Assembly: GCA_022605425.2 (NCBI GenBank)
Contig: CM061254.1
Location: 558,001 to 622,000, forward strand
Direction of reading: 5' to 3'
Length of the DNA: 64,000 nt
Origin: Hamiltosporidium tvaerminnensis
Taxonomy: Eukaryota > Microsporidia > Dubosqiidae
Below are positions 32,960 to 45,059 of the stretch, piece after piece. The position numbers and the translations under genes are program-made. Numbering within the stretch: position 1 is the first letter of the stretch; every line of letters starts with the position of its first letter. The notes under the pieces were generated by a model. The model had not been told where the DNA came from and made no database searches. It worked only from the letters and a program-made list of their open reading frames with translations.

Positions 32960-33574
32960 TTTTAAGGGTTTAAAAAATGAAGGGGATTTATAATATTTTG
33001 AGGTTGGGGGTGGCTTTAATTTATTATTGGATGGTGTGGGTTTATAATTTTAAGGTGGGGATTTATAATATTTTGAGGTGGTTTAAAAATTTTGAGATGC
33101 TCTGGGTTTAATTTATTATTTTGAGATATTTAATTATTGAATAGTATGAGTTTAACGAATTATTTAGTGGTATTTAATTATTGGATGGGTTTATAAATTT
33201 ATTTTAAAGGTATTTAATTATTTGGTGATATTTTACTTGGAGATGTTTAATGAGAAGGAAGGACTTGTCTTAAATAAACCTGTAACTTATTTAAATATTA
33301 AGTGTTTTTTTACAATATTCTTATGTTTATAAAAGAATATGAAATGATAGTGAATTATAAGGTATAAAACACAATGGTGATTTAAGAGGGTTTATTAGGA
33401 AAGAATACTATGAAAGATATTGTTTAAAAAAATATGAAATATTGATGAAAATATATATTTAAAATGATATTTTTTTAAAACAGTGGCATGTATTATATTA
33501 TTTTGAAATAAAATAATTTTGGTTTGGGAAGAATGATGATCTTCTACTAATACTTCATAATATTCGTTAGATAC
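32960..33574. other. AGM1 upstream spacer
   Basis: The first 150 bp are G-rich on the plus strand, which is C-rich on the AGM1 coding strand, with repeated TTTATAATATTTTGAGGT-like words. The remainder is AT-rich with no supported gene. Confidence 0.65.
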
Positions 33575-34155
33575 TTATATTTTGAGGCTTTTTGTATACA
33601 GATGTTTGGAAGTATTAAATTAGTGTGTAAATTTTGAAAGTTAGTTTATGTCTGTTTTCTGGTGTGTGATAGTGGATCGAAACTTATCCTGGTCTCACCA
33701 AGAACTATGCAGCATTTCTTTTTGGTTTATATTTTCAAACCACAATAAACTTCTAGGTAAGATATATCTCGATGACTTACATTGTGTCATTTTAAAAAAC
33801 CAGTGTAATATCAACTGGTATGACATACTATTTAGCCTTTCTGGGTCAGAGGTGGTTTTGTTTTTGAATTTTCTAAACGCTAAAGTCTTCTGAACTATGT
33901 GAGCAAGGCTAGGTTTCTATGATTTTAAATGGTCATTATCTAAAATCTCAATCGTGGTTTTTAATCTTGTTTCATAAAAAACTACAAAGTTTTTTTTTGA
34001 AAATGTCTTACTTTTTGTAGACCTCTTTCTACTCTAACGAAATCTCCTAGACAACAGAATGTATAGTTTGGTTCACATTTTAAGACTCTAAAATATGATT
34101 TTTACACATTTTATCTACTCATTGATAAGCAAAAGAATTATATTATTCACTCTCA
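33575..34155 (+). repeat. Dispersed repeat, unclassified family (copy 2)
   Basis: Direct-strand counterpart of 8925-9520. Shared landmarks are AACTATGCAGCATTTC, AATAAACTTCTAGGTAAGAT, AACTGGTATGACATACTATT, TGAGCAAGGCTAGGTTTCTA, ATAAAAAACTACAAAG and a weaker end with ACTCATTGATAAGCAAAAG. It is more AT-rich than copy 1, as if older. A frame at 33,648-33,893 is not conserved with copy 1. Confidence 0.75.
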
Positions 34156-34194
34156 ATCATTATATAAGTGTAAAGAGAAAAAAATATCTTAAAT

Positions 34195-34400
34195 CCTTTA
34201 AAAGTTCTAATCTGGAGAGAAAAAAAATATAATTTTAGAAAAAATATTTCTTTAAAAGTTCTAATTTAGAAAGAAAAAAAATATAATTCTTGAAAAAATA
34301 TTTCTTTAAATGTTCTAATCTGGAGAGAATAATATTTCTTTAAAGTGCAAAGTAAAAAAAAATATCAAATAAATTTTTAGAAAAATAATTCTTTAAAAGT
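34195..34400. repeat. AT-rich tandem repeat, about 54-bp unit
   Basis: AAAGTTCTAATCTGGAGAGA at 34,201 recurs as AAAGTTCTAATTTAGAAAGA 54 bp later and again near 34,310 and 34,395. ATTTCTTTAAA separates the units. Confidence 0.8.
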
Positions 34401-34652
34401 TCAAATCAAAAAGAAGAAATATATAAAATGAAATAAGTGAGTAAATAATATTAGAAATAGAACTATTGTTATACTAAGAAGTATATTTAAATCTGATAAT
34501 ATAAATTTTTTGTTATTCATGTAATTTAAAATTCATATTGGAATAAGAATTTTTATTTTAGTGTAATAATAATTTCTATTATTGAATATGAAAAAAATAG
34601 GATTTCTATATATAGAATATTTTATATTTATGTAATTCTACATAATATATCC

Positions 34653-35120
34653 ATGTTTTTTATTTATATATGTTTTTTTGCTGAAATTTCAAAAAATACT
34701 ATGGTTGGTAATGGACTAGAATATATGTATGAAAATATAAGTGATAACGAGGAAGACTATATTTCTTTGTCGAAATCAGATGATGAAAGAACATTTGGAA
34801 CCATTTCTGGGGTGTGTGTTACAGTCTACCAAATAGATGATAATATTTATTTTCGATTGAAAATATTAGATTATAAACTAAAATTAGCAAGTGAAAAGTT
34901 TCAGATTAATAGCCTAAGATCTGATATAATCAACCTTTGGTCTGCGCCAACGGAAATATACAAGCAATTTTTTCTTAATAAGTTCTATAAAAAGTTTTTA
35001 ATTATAAAAAAAGATTTACAAGAAAAAAAAATAGACAAAAAGAACATTATTCTATATGAGACATTAATGAATGCAATCGAAGGATATCTTAATGTTATAA
35101 ACGATTACAGTTTTGTCTAA
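34653..35120 (+). CDS. Hypothetical small protein, possibly secreted
   Basis: 155 residues, no family recognised. The N-terminus MFFIYICFFAEIS is short and hydrophobic and could be a signal peptide, followed by an acidic segment (NISDNEEDYISLSKSDDER) and a helical, Lys-rich C-terminal half. A second Met (MVGNGLEY) at 34,701 would remove the hydrophobic start. It is longer than the chance frames around it and has mixed amino-acid use, which favours a real gene, but there is no C-triplet motif and no homologue I can name. Confidence 0.45.
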   Translation: MFFIYICFFAEISKNTMVGNGLEYMYENISDNEEDYISLSKSDDERTFGTISGVCVTVYQIDDNIYFRLKILDYKLKLASEKFQINSLRSDIINLWSAPTEIYKQFFLNKFYKKFLIIKKDLQEKKIDKKNIILYETLMNAIEGYLNVINDYSFV

Positions 35121-35184
35121 TAAAGGTTTTCATATTTTTTTTCGTATTAGAGTTTATTACTTAGATTACTTTTTCAATATCTAT

Positions 35185-35400
35185 AACCTTTCGGTGTAAA
35201 GATGAACAAATGAAGGTTTACAATATGTTCCGTCGGTCTGTTAAATTTCCGAATTATGGTGATCAGTCTATAGATCTTGTGTAGTTTATATCCCACCAAA
35301 ATGGCAAAAATTATCTTTTACACCATTTTAAGTTAGTTTTGTCAAGCAGATAATTTTTAATGTGGTTATCATCTCTCAATTTTTAGTTAAATTTCTATAT
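35185..35400 (+). repeat. Dispersed repeat, unclassified family (copy 3, 3' part)
   Basis: Begins CGGTGTAAAGATGAACAAAT and carries CTTGTGTAGTTTATATCCCA, GTCAAGCAGATAATTTTTAA and TGTGGTTATCATCTCTC, which match the last 130 bp of copy 1. The 5' half differs from copies 1 and 2. Confidence 0.75.
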
Positions 35401-35427
35401 TTACAATACTTACTATTTCATTCCTCT

Positions 35428-35640
35428 TTTACCTTTCGTGTCGAGGATGAACAAATGAAAATTCCCCATTTGTTTCATTTAATAGGGGGAAACTCGGGAT
35501 TATAGGAGCTTAGTCTATAGATCTAGTGTGGTTTATATTCCAAAAAAATAACAAAAATTAATTTCACACCAATTCTACGTACTCATTACCAACCAGATAG
35601 TTTTTAATGTAATTATACTCTCTTCACCTTAGATGTTAAA
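35428..35640 (+). repeat. Dispersed repeat, unclassified family (copy 4, adjacent direct repeat)
   Basis: Repeats copy 3 about 240 bp further on: CGTGTCGAGGATGAACAAAT, AGTCTATAGATCTAGTGTGG, ACCAACCAGATAGTTTTTAA. Copies 3 and 4 are more like each other in their first part than like copy 1. Confidence 0.78.
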
Positions 35641-38395
35641 ATACTAGATTAAATGTTAATATCCTAATGATCATATATCTGCATCTTGTTCACCCTTATT
35701 ATTCTTATATATATCCGGCTTTGTTTGTAATCTTTTATAGAATCTTTGTCAAGGATTTTTTCACAGAGAAATGCGGGATTAAATGTTTGCGTTTTTTTTG
35801 TAAAATAAAAATCCACTTCTTACTTATCTTAAAAAAGCTACTAGTTTCGGATGTATTTCGACCTTTTCTTAAACACATATTGATACTTTCTATTAGCTCA
35901 CCTTGGCGTTTAATTTGAATCGAATAGTCTGCTTCAAATTAAATTTATTTGTTTCAGTGTGTCATTTTTCACTATCACTTAAAACCCGTGTCTTTTCAGT
36001 ATATATAAATATGTTATAAGATCATTTTATGGTATTGTAACAAACTGTGCAAAGTTATCACATATCGAATCTTCAAAAAAAACGAGGTACTCCTTCACTA
36101 ATAAATGATATTTCCTAAGCTTTTGGGTTTTAAAATATTCGAAATTGACTCCAGGAATGTATTTCTACATAATTGAGTGTTGGGTCATATTTTCTCTTAA
36201 ATACATCCATAAATCTGTTCGATTATTTAGAATATTGGTATAGTTTTTAATTCTGGTACATCTATTATTCTCATATAGTTTTTTTTACGAAGGTTTATGA
36301 CTAAGAGACTCCAAAATCTTATTTTGTATTTCAATTAGTACGAATTTAAAGAATTGAATGTAAAAATGTAACCAATACATCGTGTAGGATGATTAATTAC
36401 GCTAAATCATTTTATCACATCGTTTCTCGGAATTATTTACCGGTTTACCGGATTTTAGCAGCATTTCCATATTACTTTTATCTTGTGATGCAATTCTATT
36501 TTAGATACACTAAATCATTGTTTCATCTTGTGAACTTATTTCTTCTTTTAGTAGTTCTCATATAGAACTTCGTACCCTAAAAAGCTCACCTTTTCATGAA
36601 TTATATTCTTCAAATAAATTTTCGTAATACTCTACTAATTCATATGACTGTGCCAGTTCTGCTTCTTCTAAATTATTTAAAATTTTTTTCTTTTAATTTA
36701 AAGCCATTTTAAGAAGTCTTTTGGTGAAACAAGATGAATTATATTAATATAATCAAGATTGAAGATTTCTATTCCTCTGACGATACTTTTTTGCTTTTTC
36801 AGACAATTCAAGAGTTGTAAAGTATGTATTTGCTTAGCAAATCAACCCTCTTAAGATCTCACAAATCTTTTTATACATCAAAAGCAAACAAAATATTAAA
36901 TATAAGTAAGAAATGTATGTGCTTTTTAATCCCTGAATTACTTAAAAACAATAAATTGATATAAATTTGAAGAAATGTAAAATAAAGTAGTTAGAATAAA
37001 TAAATTTAAATATAAAAAAAATTAAAAATTTCGATGATTTTGGATTCACGTCTCGATGCATCGATAAAATTAATTTTAACCACGAAACACTCTTCTTAAG
37101 GTTTAAAGCGCCCAGAATATTAACCAACGCGCTCCAAGAAAGTCCAATTATTTTTTTCAAAAAATGATTCGGATTTTTTATTCTTGCTATTTTTGTTTAA
37201 TTAAAGCCTTTTGTGATAATAACAGGGTCTTATGAAAACGAACTCAGTTTTTATATACGAAAAATGCGTATCTCGTTTTTTATAGGAAAATTTGTTCTAC
37301 AACTTTAGATTTATTACGATTTTCTATACTAGTTCTGATATTTTCAAAGGCATACGAGTTGTAATATAGTAGTTCTACTGCAAATTTATTATTCACTCTT
37401 TCACAATTATCATTGCCGGAATTATAAGTTTAGATTGGATGGTTATTATCAGAGGTAATAATTTTTGAAATTATCGATTTTGTTCTACTGTTTAGTAAAA
37501 AATTCACCTGTTAAATCCATCTCTGTATTTTACGATGCGCATTTAAAGGAACAAATTGCACTATTTCGTGATATATTTTACTTAACCATGTCTTTTTTGT
37601 GTGTTGAAAAACTTATTTTACTATCAAATTTTTAATGTTGTTCAAGAGCAACTGATTGATGATTTCGTAGCGTGAAATGCCCTCGAGTATTCAAATGGGA
37701 AATCCGATCATATATAAATTTAATATATATATGTCTACACACAAACAATGCATATATTTATTCCAAACCTATATCATATCAATGGAATGCTATATTATGA
37801 GTCTTAATTTTATAAACCCATCCGCAAATTCTGTCTACACTGGTGCTTCAAAAACCACTTAGCATGTATATAAATGGCAACAAGAAATTTCAATATATTT
37901 TGTTCGATTCCTTATATTTTCTTAGGTCTATAAAATCCCTCTCGGGGATTACCAAAGCCTCTTTGCTGTTATATTTAAAGGTTATTATATGGTTATAAAG
38001 ACGAAAAATTTAGTAAGCTTCACATGTAGACAGATATTTCGTATTCTTTACTGTTTTTCTCATCTAACTACTCGAGATCGAATCAGAGAAAACTTTCATT
38101 CGCCTCCGATATATATTTAAAGTAATATTCTTTTATATCGTTGAAATTTTCAGCACTGATAGTTTTTATTCTCGATTAATATTCTTACTCTAAGAATTTC
38201 CTCCTACTAGATGAAATTGCTTTGCTTCATTTCTTAAATTATAATTTTCCAACGTTCTACACTCAGATTTCACAGTACTATTTTCAGATGGCGTTCGATT
38301 TCTTACATGTTTTCAATGTAAATTTTTTTCTCCAAGTGGAATAAAAATTTCAAAAATAATTTTTTTAGTCCGTTTAATTTATTTCCGACCTATAT
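35641..38395. other. AT-rich stretch without a supported gene
   Basis: Only short frames (for example 36,942-37,160 minus and 37,677-37,862 plus) without motifs. Probably decayed repeats; I could not match it to the other elements in the window. Confidence 0.5.
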
Positions 38396-38422
38396 TTGCA
38401 TATAAATATTTTATTTTGCCCC

Positions 38423-41400
38423 ATGGGTAGAAAGAAAAATGTTAGCAGCGAAATATCGAAAAATACCAAAATAAAGGCTGCAAACGACGCTGATGAGGTG
38501 AAAAAGAGTGATAGTGAGATACAGAAATGTAAGCTACACCCACCGGCGATTCCCTTACCTTCCTCCTCCTACACAACAATAACACCTCCACCACCAAGCC
38601 AAACATGCAGTAAAATGCAAAATAGTGGGCTTGACACCTTACCTTCGCCTAATGCACCAGTTCCCTCTTCGGTTGAAGTCTCTGCGTGCGAGCCATCGTA
38701 CGACATGACAAGCCCCTGTACTCTAGCTATTCCGGAAGGTAACAGGCTAATGACATTGCGGACGATATTCGATTCCGTAACAGCCGACCCGAAGGAATGG
38801 CCTCGAATTGTTTTTTTTGCAGTACAGACAAGGTTTGAAAGAATGCCAAGAAATGGCTGGACAGAGCTTCACAGGTACTATAATGAGAAATTCGGCTGCA
38901 CTGAAACTCTCGAAGTGTTAAAAAAATTGGCACAAAGTGAGATGGGAAAGGATGTAAAATCAGAAGAGAATGGAGAGCGACGTAGAATCGCCACTTGTCT
39001 CGCTGATACATGCACCTTGACCGACACCACGGAGTACATAAACCTGAGAGATAAATTCTTGAGTAAAATCAAAGAAATCTCTGAGAACGAAATTGGAAAA
39101 GTGGTGGTCCGAACTAGAAAACATCCAAATGAATTGGTTGATAGTAAAGTTCTGGATCTCATAAATCGAGTAGTCGGTGAATATGCAGGAGCTCATGTAC
39201 CTGAGTCAATTACGGAAGCCGCGTATATCATGCAAGCTGCGCAGGTATGCTATGACGAGGCAACACGCAAAGAAAAGCCTAGATCCGCTTGGAAGGAAAA
39301 CATAGAAAGTAAAATTTCTAAGTTAGTACTCTCCAAAGATCTTCTCGAGAAGGCTCGTAAGCAGGAAAAGCTCTCCACTTCGGAAACGAAGAGCCTTAAG
39401 AAAATCATGCGAGAGTTTAATTTAAACTTGAGCAGTGTAACTGATCTTTCTGAGGCTTTAGTTAAGAAGAATGAGTCTTTGAATGTTTACGAGAAAAAAA
39501 TTACGATGCATGAAAGTAGGAAGCAATTCCGAAAAGAGAATCGTATGTTTGAGCTTTTCCGAGGTCGATTTTATCGTGGGTTATCCGAGCGTGTGGAATC
39601 CGAGCATGTGGTTAGCCGTGATGAAATTGTGAGTTTTTGGTCTACAATATGGAACAAAAATGATGACACAGTCACGTACGATGATTATTTGATTCCATTT
39701 GTATCAGATAATCATCCGACCACGTTTCCTTCACTTGATGAATTTGTGAATATCATTAATTGGCTCCCTAATTGGAAAGCTGCTGGAATTGATGGTATTT
39801 ACAATTTTTTCATTAAGAAACTTACAACTCTTCACAAATATCTTTATGATATTGTGAAAGTTATATGTTTAGAAGGAACACCTCAAGCTGATTGGTTTTA
39901 CTGCGGGCTTACGTATTTGATACCGAAAGGAATTCCACGAAGAGGCTCTGACTACAGGCCAATCACTTGTATGTCCAACCTCTATAAGTTAACGACAAAG
40001 TGTGTAACGAAAGTCGTTCAACTTGAAGTGGCAAGGCGAGGGTTGCTTGCAGAGAACAGATTAGGGGGGGGGGTAAGAGGTGTGCAGGGAGCGAAAGAGC
40101 AGGCTCTACTGAATATTGCCTTAAATAAAGAGCTGGAAATAATCTTAAGGCAACATGGATTGATGTTAAAAAAGCTTATGATTCAATAGATCATGCTTAT
40201 TTAACTCAATGCATTGAAAACCTTAATTTACCTGATTGGATCCTGAAATTTATTAAGGTAATTATATCAAAATGGAAAATTGATATATCAGTAGGGCCTG
40301 AAAAAATCATGAGCAAGAAGATTGATAGAGGGATTCTACAAGGAGATAGTCTGTCACCTTTGTTATTTGTGTTGTGTATGGTTCCATTAAGCCGAAAGCT
40401 TAATGAAAAATACACAAAAGTGACAGTACAAACAGATGCAGAATCCCATTCTACTAATCATCTCTTGTTTATTGATGATCTTAAGCTCCTTGCAAAAGAC
40501 AGCTCCACATTGAGTGCTATGACAGGCGAGGCAAAGGAATTTTTAGAGGTGATTGGCTTAGAGATTAACAAAGAGAAGTCAGCCACAAATGATACGTGTT
40601 GTGAAGATACTGCTACTCTTCTAGAAGGTGTTAGTGTTTACAAATATTTAGGAATAATAGAAGATAGCAGAGGAATCCCAACACGTAGCTCATTTGAAGA
40701 AGTACAGAGCAAACTTATATCAAGAGTTGAAAGACTTTGTCACACTAGATTAAATGCAAAAAATTTATTTTCTGCAATCAATCAACATGCGATATCGTTA
40801 ATCAACTACCACATAGGAGTACTTCGACTTGAACCGGCTGACTTCTCTAAGTTAGATGATGCAGTGCGTGCGGTGTTGGTGAAGAATAAGATACATCTCC
40901 GCCCAGGATGTAAAGAGCGTTTATACCTTCCTAGAACAGAACTTGGAAGAGGCCTACATAGTGTTGAGTTGCGAAGCGAACATATGCTTCTGCAACTCTT
41001 GGATTGTCTGGAAAAAAGTAAAGAAATATCAACTAGACGAGCAGCAATCCTCAAGGTGGAGAATAATAATAAAACCCATCTTGCACTAATAAAAGGCTTC
41101 TTAAAAGTAAAGTACAGGTTGGTAGAAGAAGTCACTAAGAAAAGTTTAGAAGAAGCTCAACTTGCAAAACTATATAACGAAATAGAAAAACGAAAACTCC
41201 ATTCAAAGTTATATAATGCAAGAAAAAATGAGCTTGTGAGTGTTAGTGACTCTTCAAGGTGGTTAAAGAGAGGAAATATTAGGCCACGAAATGAAGCTGT
41301 GTTCTGCTATATCCAGGATAGAAATGTATTCTGGGGAGCAGATGGTGTGTGTCAACATTGCGGGAAGTCTGGTAAGACTGTGGATCATCTAGCTACTAGA

Positions 41401-42186
41401 TGCGAAAAAATGCTAGGCCATGATTACACTAGACGGCATAATGAAGTGGTCAGATGCCTACACCTTCTTCTTCTAAATAGATATAAGTTTAAGTCTTCAA
41501 AACGAATAAGGAGCCACTCAGTTCAAGAAATTCTTGATAATGAGTATGCAGAGATAAGAGTGGACACCAGAATTAAAACTGATGTTAAAATTCGGAATAA
41601 CAGACCGGACATATTTATTTTAGATAAGAAGAAGAATAAGATAACACTCATTGAAGTAGGAATCACTTCCCAAGATTCACTTCAAATAGTTGAAACTGAA
41701 AAACTTAGGAAGTATGACCTGCTAGCCAATGAGTTGGGTCTTATTTATAGGTGTAGTGTTGAGATAATCCCCTATGTGATGACCTGGGACGGTATTGTGA
41801 CAAAATACCATAAAGCTCATCTTAAAAGACTAGAAATACCCATGTATGTAGAGGCATACATTCAGTCTATAGTACTTAAGAAGACAGTCGAAACTATTTC
41901 CTTTGATCGACGAAGAGGACTTGAGTCAGGACTAAATGCCGAAGAGAGCTGGGAGAGAGCGTCAATGGGTGTTATTATGAGATCAGAGATGCATGAGGAA
42001 CCAATACCCCCTTTAAAAGAAGCGAAAACAGAGGAAGATGGTGCCAAAAATTTTAAACCAAAATATAAAGCCCCCTTTATTTTACAAGGAGGAACCACTT
42101 TAGAGGAACCGACCAATAACATAAATGAAGAGTCGGATTTGGAAGAAGAGACAAAAGTGGTCAAAGAGGTAGAAGAAAACATGTAA
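38423..42186 (+). mobile_element. Nearly intact R2/R4-type non-LTR retrotransposon ORF (LINE copy B), one frameshift
   Basis: One long frame of about 1250 codons, starting MGRKKNVSS (38,423, after CCCC). It begins with a Pro/Ser-rich N-terminal part, then the RT domain: WKAAGIDGIYNFFIKKL, GLTYLIPKG with SDYRPITCMSNLYK, motif A DVKKAYDSIDHAYL, motif B GILQGDSLSPLLF, and motif C LLFIDDLKLLA. A thumb region follows (NAKNLFSAINQHAISL). Then come a C-x2-C-x7-H-x4-C finger (CQHCGKSGKTVDHLATRC) and a restriction-like endonuclease core (RPDIFILDKKKNKITLIEVG), which place it among R2/R4/CRE-type elements rather than APE LINEs. The tail is acidic. A missing base near 40,139, in an AAATAAT context, shifts the frame just before motif A. 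Codon use is much less AT-biased than the surroundings. I saw no poly-A tail or target duplication. Confidence 0.9.
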
Positions 42187-42469
42187 AAATGGTAAAAAAT
42201 ATTTTAACCCAGAATTTAATTAAATAAATTATTTTGCCCCTATAAATTTATCATTTGATGTTGGGAATTTTTCAGAAAATTTTATCTTTATTTCTATTTA
42301 AGTAAGGGATAAAATGTTTTATCAAATAAATACAATAATTGTTATAGAAATATTTATGAATCAGAATTTGAGCTAATGTTGAAGACAAAAATTTTATTTT
42401 AAGTCTTTCAAGCTTCAATCAACATTTTAAGGATAGGTTTCAATTTATTTTATTTAAATAATTAAATAG

Positions 42470-44720
42470 TTTCTTCTGATAAATCATCGCGTAATTATAA
42501 TATTTAAGTTCGACAAATTTTTTTTTTAAAAAAATTATGAACCATGTAAGTTTAGATGGTTTAGATTATTGCAGCTCAAAATTCGAGTTTTTTAATTTGT
42601 TTAAATTGCAAAAAGTTGTAATCTCGTAAAAAAGCTTTGTTTCAAGAACTCTAATTTTTTTATGATATATTCATGTAAATCATAAAACAATTCTGAAAAA
42701 TAAATATCTTAAAAATTGTTTCTATAAATAATTAATTCTTTCAAAAATTTTTTTACCAAATACTTTTACATTTTATTTATAAATATAAAAATCACATATA
42801 CAATTTCTTAACTTCTTGAATATATTTTCTACTTAAAACTTCAATGAAACCGAAGGGGACTCTTAATCGGAAATATAGTTCTCGGTAGCTGTAAAGTCTA
42901 AATTATGAATATTTTCATAAAGTTTTAATAAATTCAGCAAGTCTTTAATACTGTAAAGACATAATTTTGTAATATTTAACTCGAGTCACAGGACCGAAAA
43001 CTTCAAAGCATCGCTCGATTTAGAAAAAACTTTTACAAGATATCTCATCATAGTTATAATTGATATAAATTGATGATTTTATCACAATTTTTTGGGAGAA
43101 TTATATATTTGATAACTTGATTCTAATGCAAATGCTTTTATATGACATATATATTTCTGATTATCTAAGCCCTAAACTTTCAATTCTATTTAAATTTAAA
43201 ATGTCCATCCGAATTTTCTAATTTCCTAGCGATCTTTAATTTTAATTGCTTTTATTTTTTTTCCAAATACTATATTCAATCGTAATTTGTTCAACATTTT
43301 ATTTTTTTACTGGGCTTATAATATTATCTGTCGGAATCTTGGATTGGAACCCTTCTCTTGGAAAGAAAAGAACAATATAGTGAATCACAAGTATGGTCAT
43401 ATTTAATGATCTGCATCTTTCATTAGTTCTGCTTTGAGGTAGGCAGTATTGGTTACTTTCGTTTGGCCGTTGGTGCATCTATTTATATGAGTTAGAGATT
43501 TATTCAATTTAAATATTTTTTTTTTCTAAAAATTTCTATTCTAGTACTGTGAAAACATACACTTTATTTATAAAGCCACTTTATTTCTAATTTTATCTTC
43601 GTTGGGGATTTAGAACCGAAAATTATATCTTTTTCTAGTATTTTTTCATTGTGAATAATATATATTTCTTGTGAAAATTTCCAGATTTCTATTTGGATTA
43701 TTCTAAAATGTTTATTATTACATTAATATTTACTAAATCTTCGAGCTCATCAGCAGCATATTCCCTATTGAATCACTTTTTTCATAATATATAAATTCGT
43801 TTATCTGGTTTAAAAGAGTTTAAATTAAATTCCGTTTAATTTTGTATTATTTAAATCTTTCCATTTCTATTCTCTAAATTATAAATTTATATCTCTCGAT
43901 ATACTCGTTTTTTCAAATATCAATTAATAAAATACAATCTCATTAATTTCATTTTTAGATATTATGAAACAAAACTAAAAGCAACCACCCTTCGTCAGTA
44001 CAATTCATGGTAATACATTTTTTGTGTATTGAGTAGCAGTATAAATAAATTTTGACTCTTTCCGATATACAGCCACTTTACTATAGAAGAATTAATTAAA
44101 TTCTGTATTATCTACCAAATATACTTTCATTCTCTGTATATTAGCGTTGGTATCGATAAGAAAGATAACATGGTTATCATTAATAAAAAAATAGAAACTG
44201 AATTTGTTTGAGATTTAAATCTTAAAATACTACATAATATGGTTAAATAATTTATGTGAAAAGTGGTTCTGCTCTACGAAATGATACGAACTTTTTTGGT
44301 ATCGTAGGTATGGATTTCATTTAACTCTAGTAAATGTAAAAAATAAATTTTATCGCATTTCACAATATATTATCATATTTAACTCTAAAATATTCTAAAA
44401 AATCTAATATTTTGTAAAACTTGCCGATTATTATTTTATGATAGGACAAAAATTTCTAATAAACCTCACAAAAAATCAAGAGAGTAGAATTCTTATCGAT
44501 GAGTAAGAAATATTTTTTCCTATCTTGTCGTTCTATTTTTCGAATATATTAAATTATGAGTAAATTTTCATTAATTCTATAATATACTAATCATATTGAA
44601 GAATTCATCTACAAAAAAAAATTTTCGCCTGAAATTAATTTCCGCTATTTCATTCTCCCTATCTCCTTTGAGTTAGCTTATAAATGTAGTTTTTCATTAT
44701 TGATTCTTTCAAACGAGCTA
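42470..44720 (-). pseudogene. Decayed LRR-family gene (copy 1)
   Basis: No open frame, but the DNA is colinear with 58,985-61,130. Shared words include TTGTTTAAATTG-type LRR spacers, AAAACAATTCTGAAAAATAAA (42,680 and 59,271), an ACAAGATATCTCATCAT block (43,033) and, best of all, ATATTATCATATTTAACT plus AAAATATTCTAAAAAAT near 44,365-44,402 (also at 60,817-60,850). The partner encodes Leu/Ile-rich repeats on the minus strand, so this is read as a dead LRR paralogue. Confidence 0.65.
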
Positions 44721-45059
44721 GGAACTATCATTTATGAGATTATCACCTAATCGTTTCACTTACATACTGACTCATTCGCTTTACGTCCTATAAAGAGTGT
44801 TACCCTTATTTAATTATAAATTACACCTGTCAAGATAAAGCGCCAATCTTTTTCATTTGACTAAACCATGGTTACAAAGACATTCTTTAAAATATTATAG
44901 CCACCTAGTTTTAGAGGCGACCAAAAAAAATGACGTTCGTGATTAAGAATATACACCTTTGTAAAAGCTCTCTTTTCGGCAGCCGTTTAATATGATACAA
45001 CCATCAGAGTCTAGTTATCTACACGTCGTTTTCTATTCCTATCTTTTAATTTAAACGTT
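44721..45059. other. Unassigned junction between LRR and LINE remnants
   Basis: AT-rich; nothing recognised. It may contain the 5' end of the dead LRR gene and the 3' end of the LINE. Confidence 0.4.
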
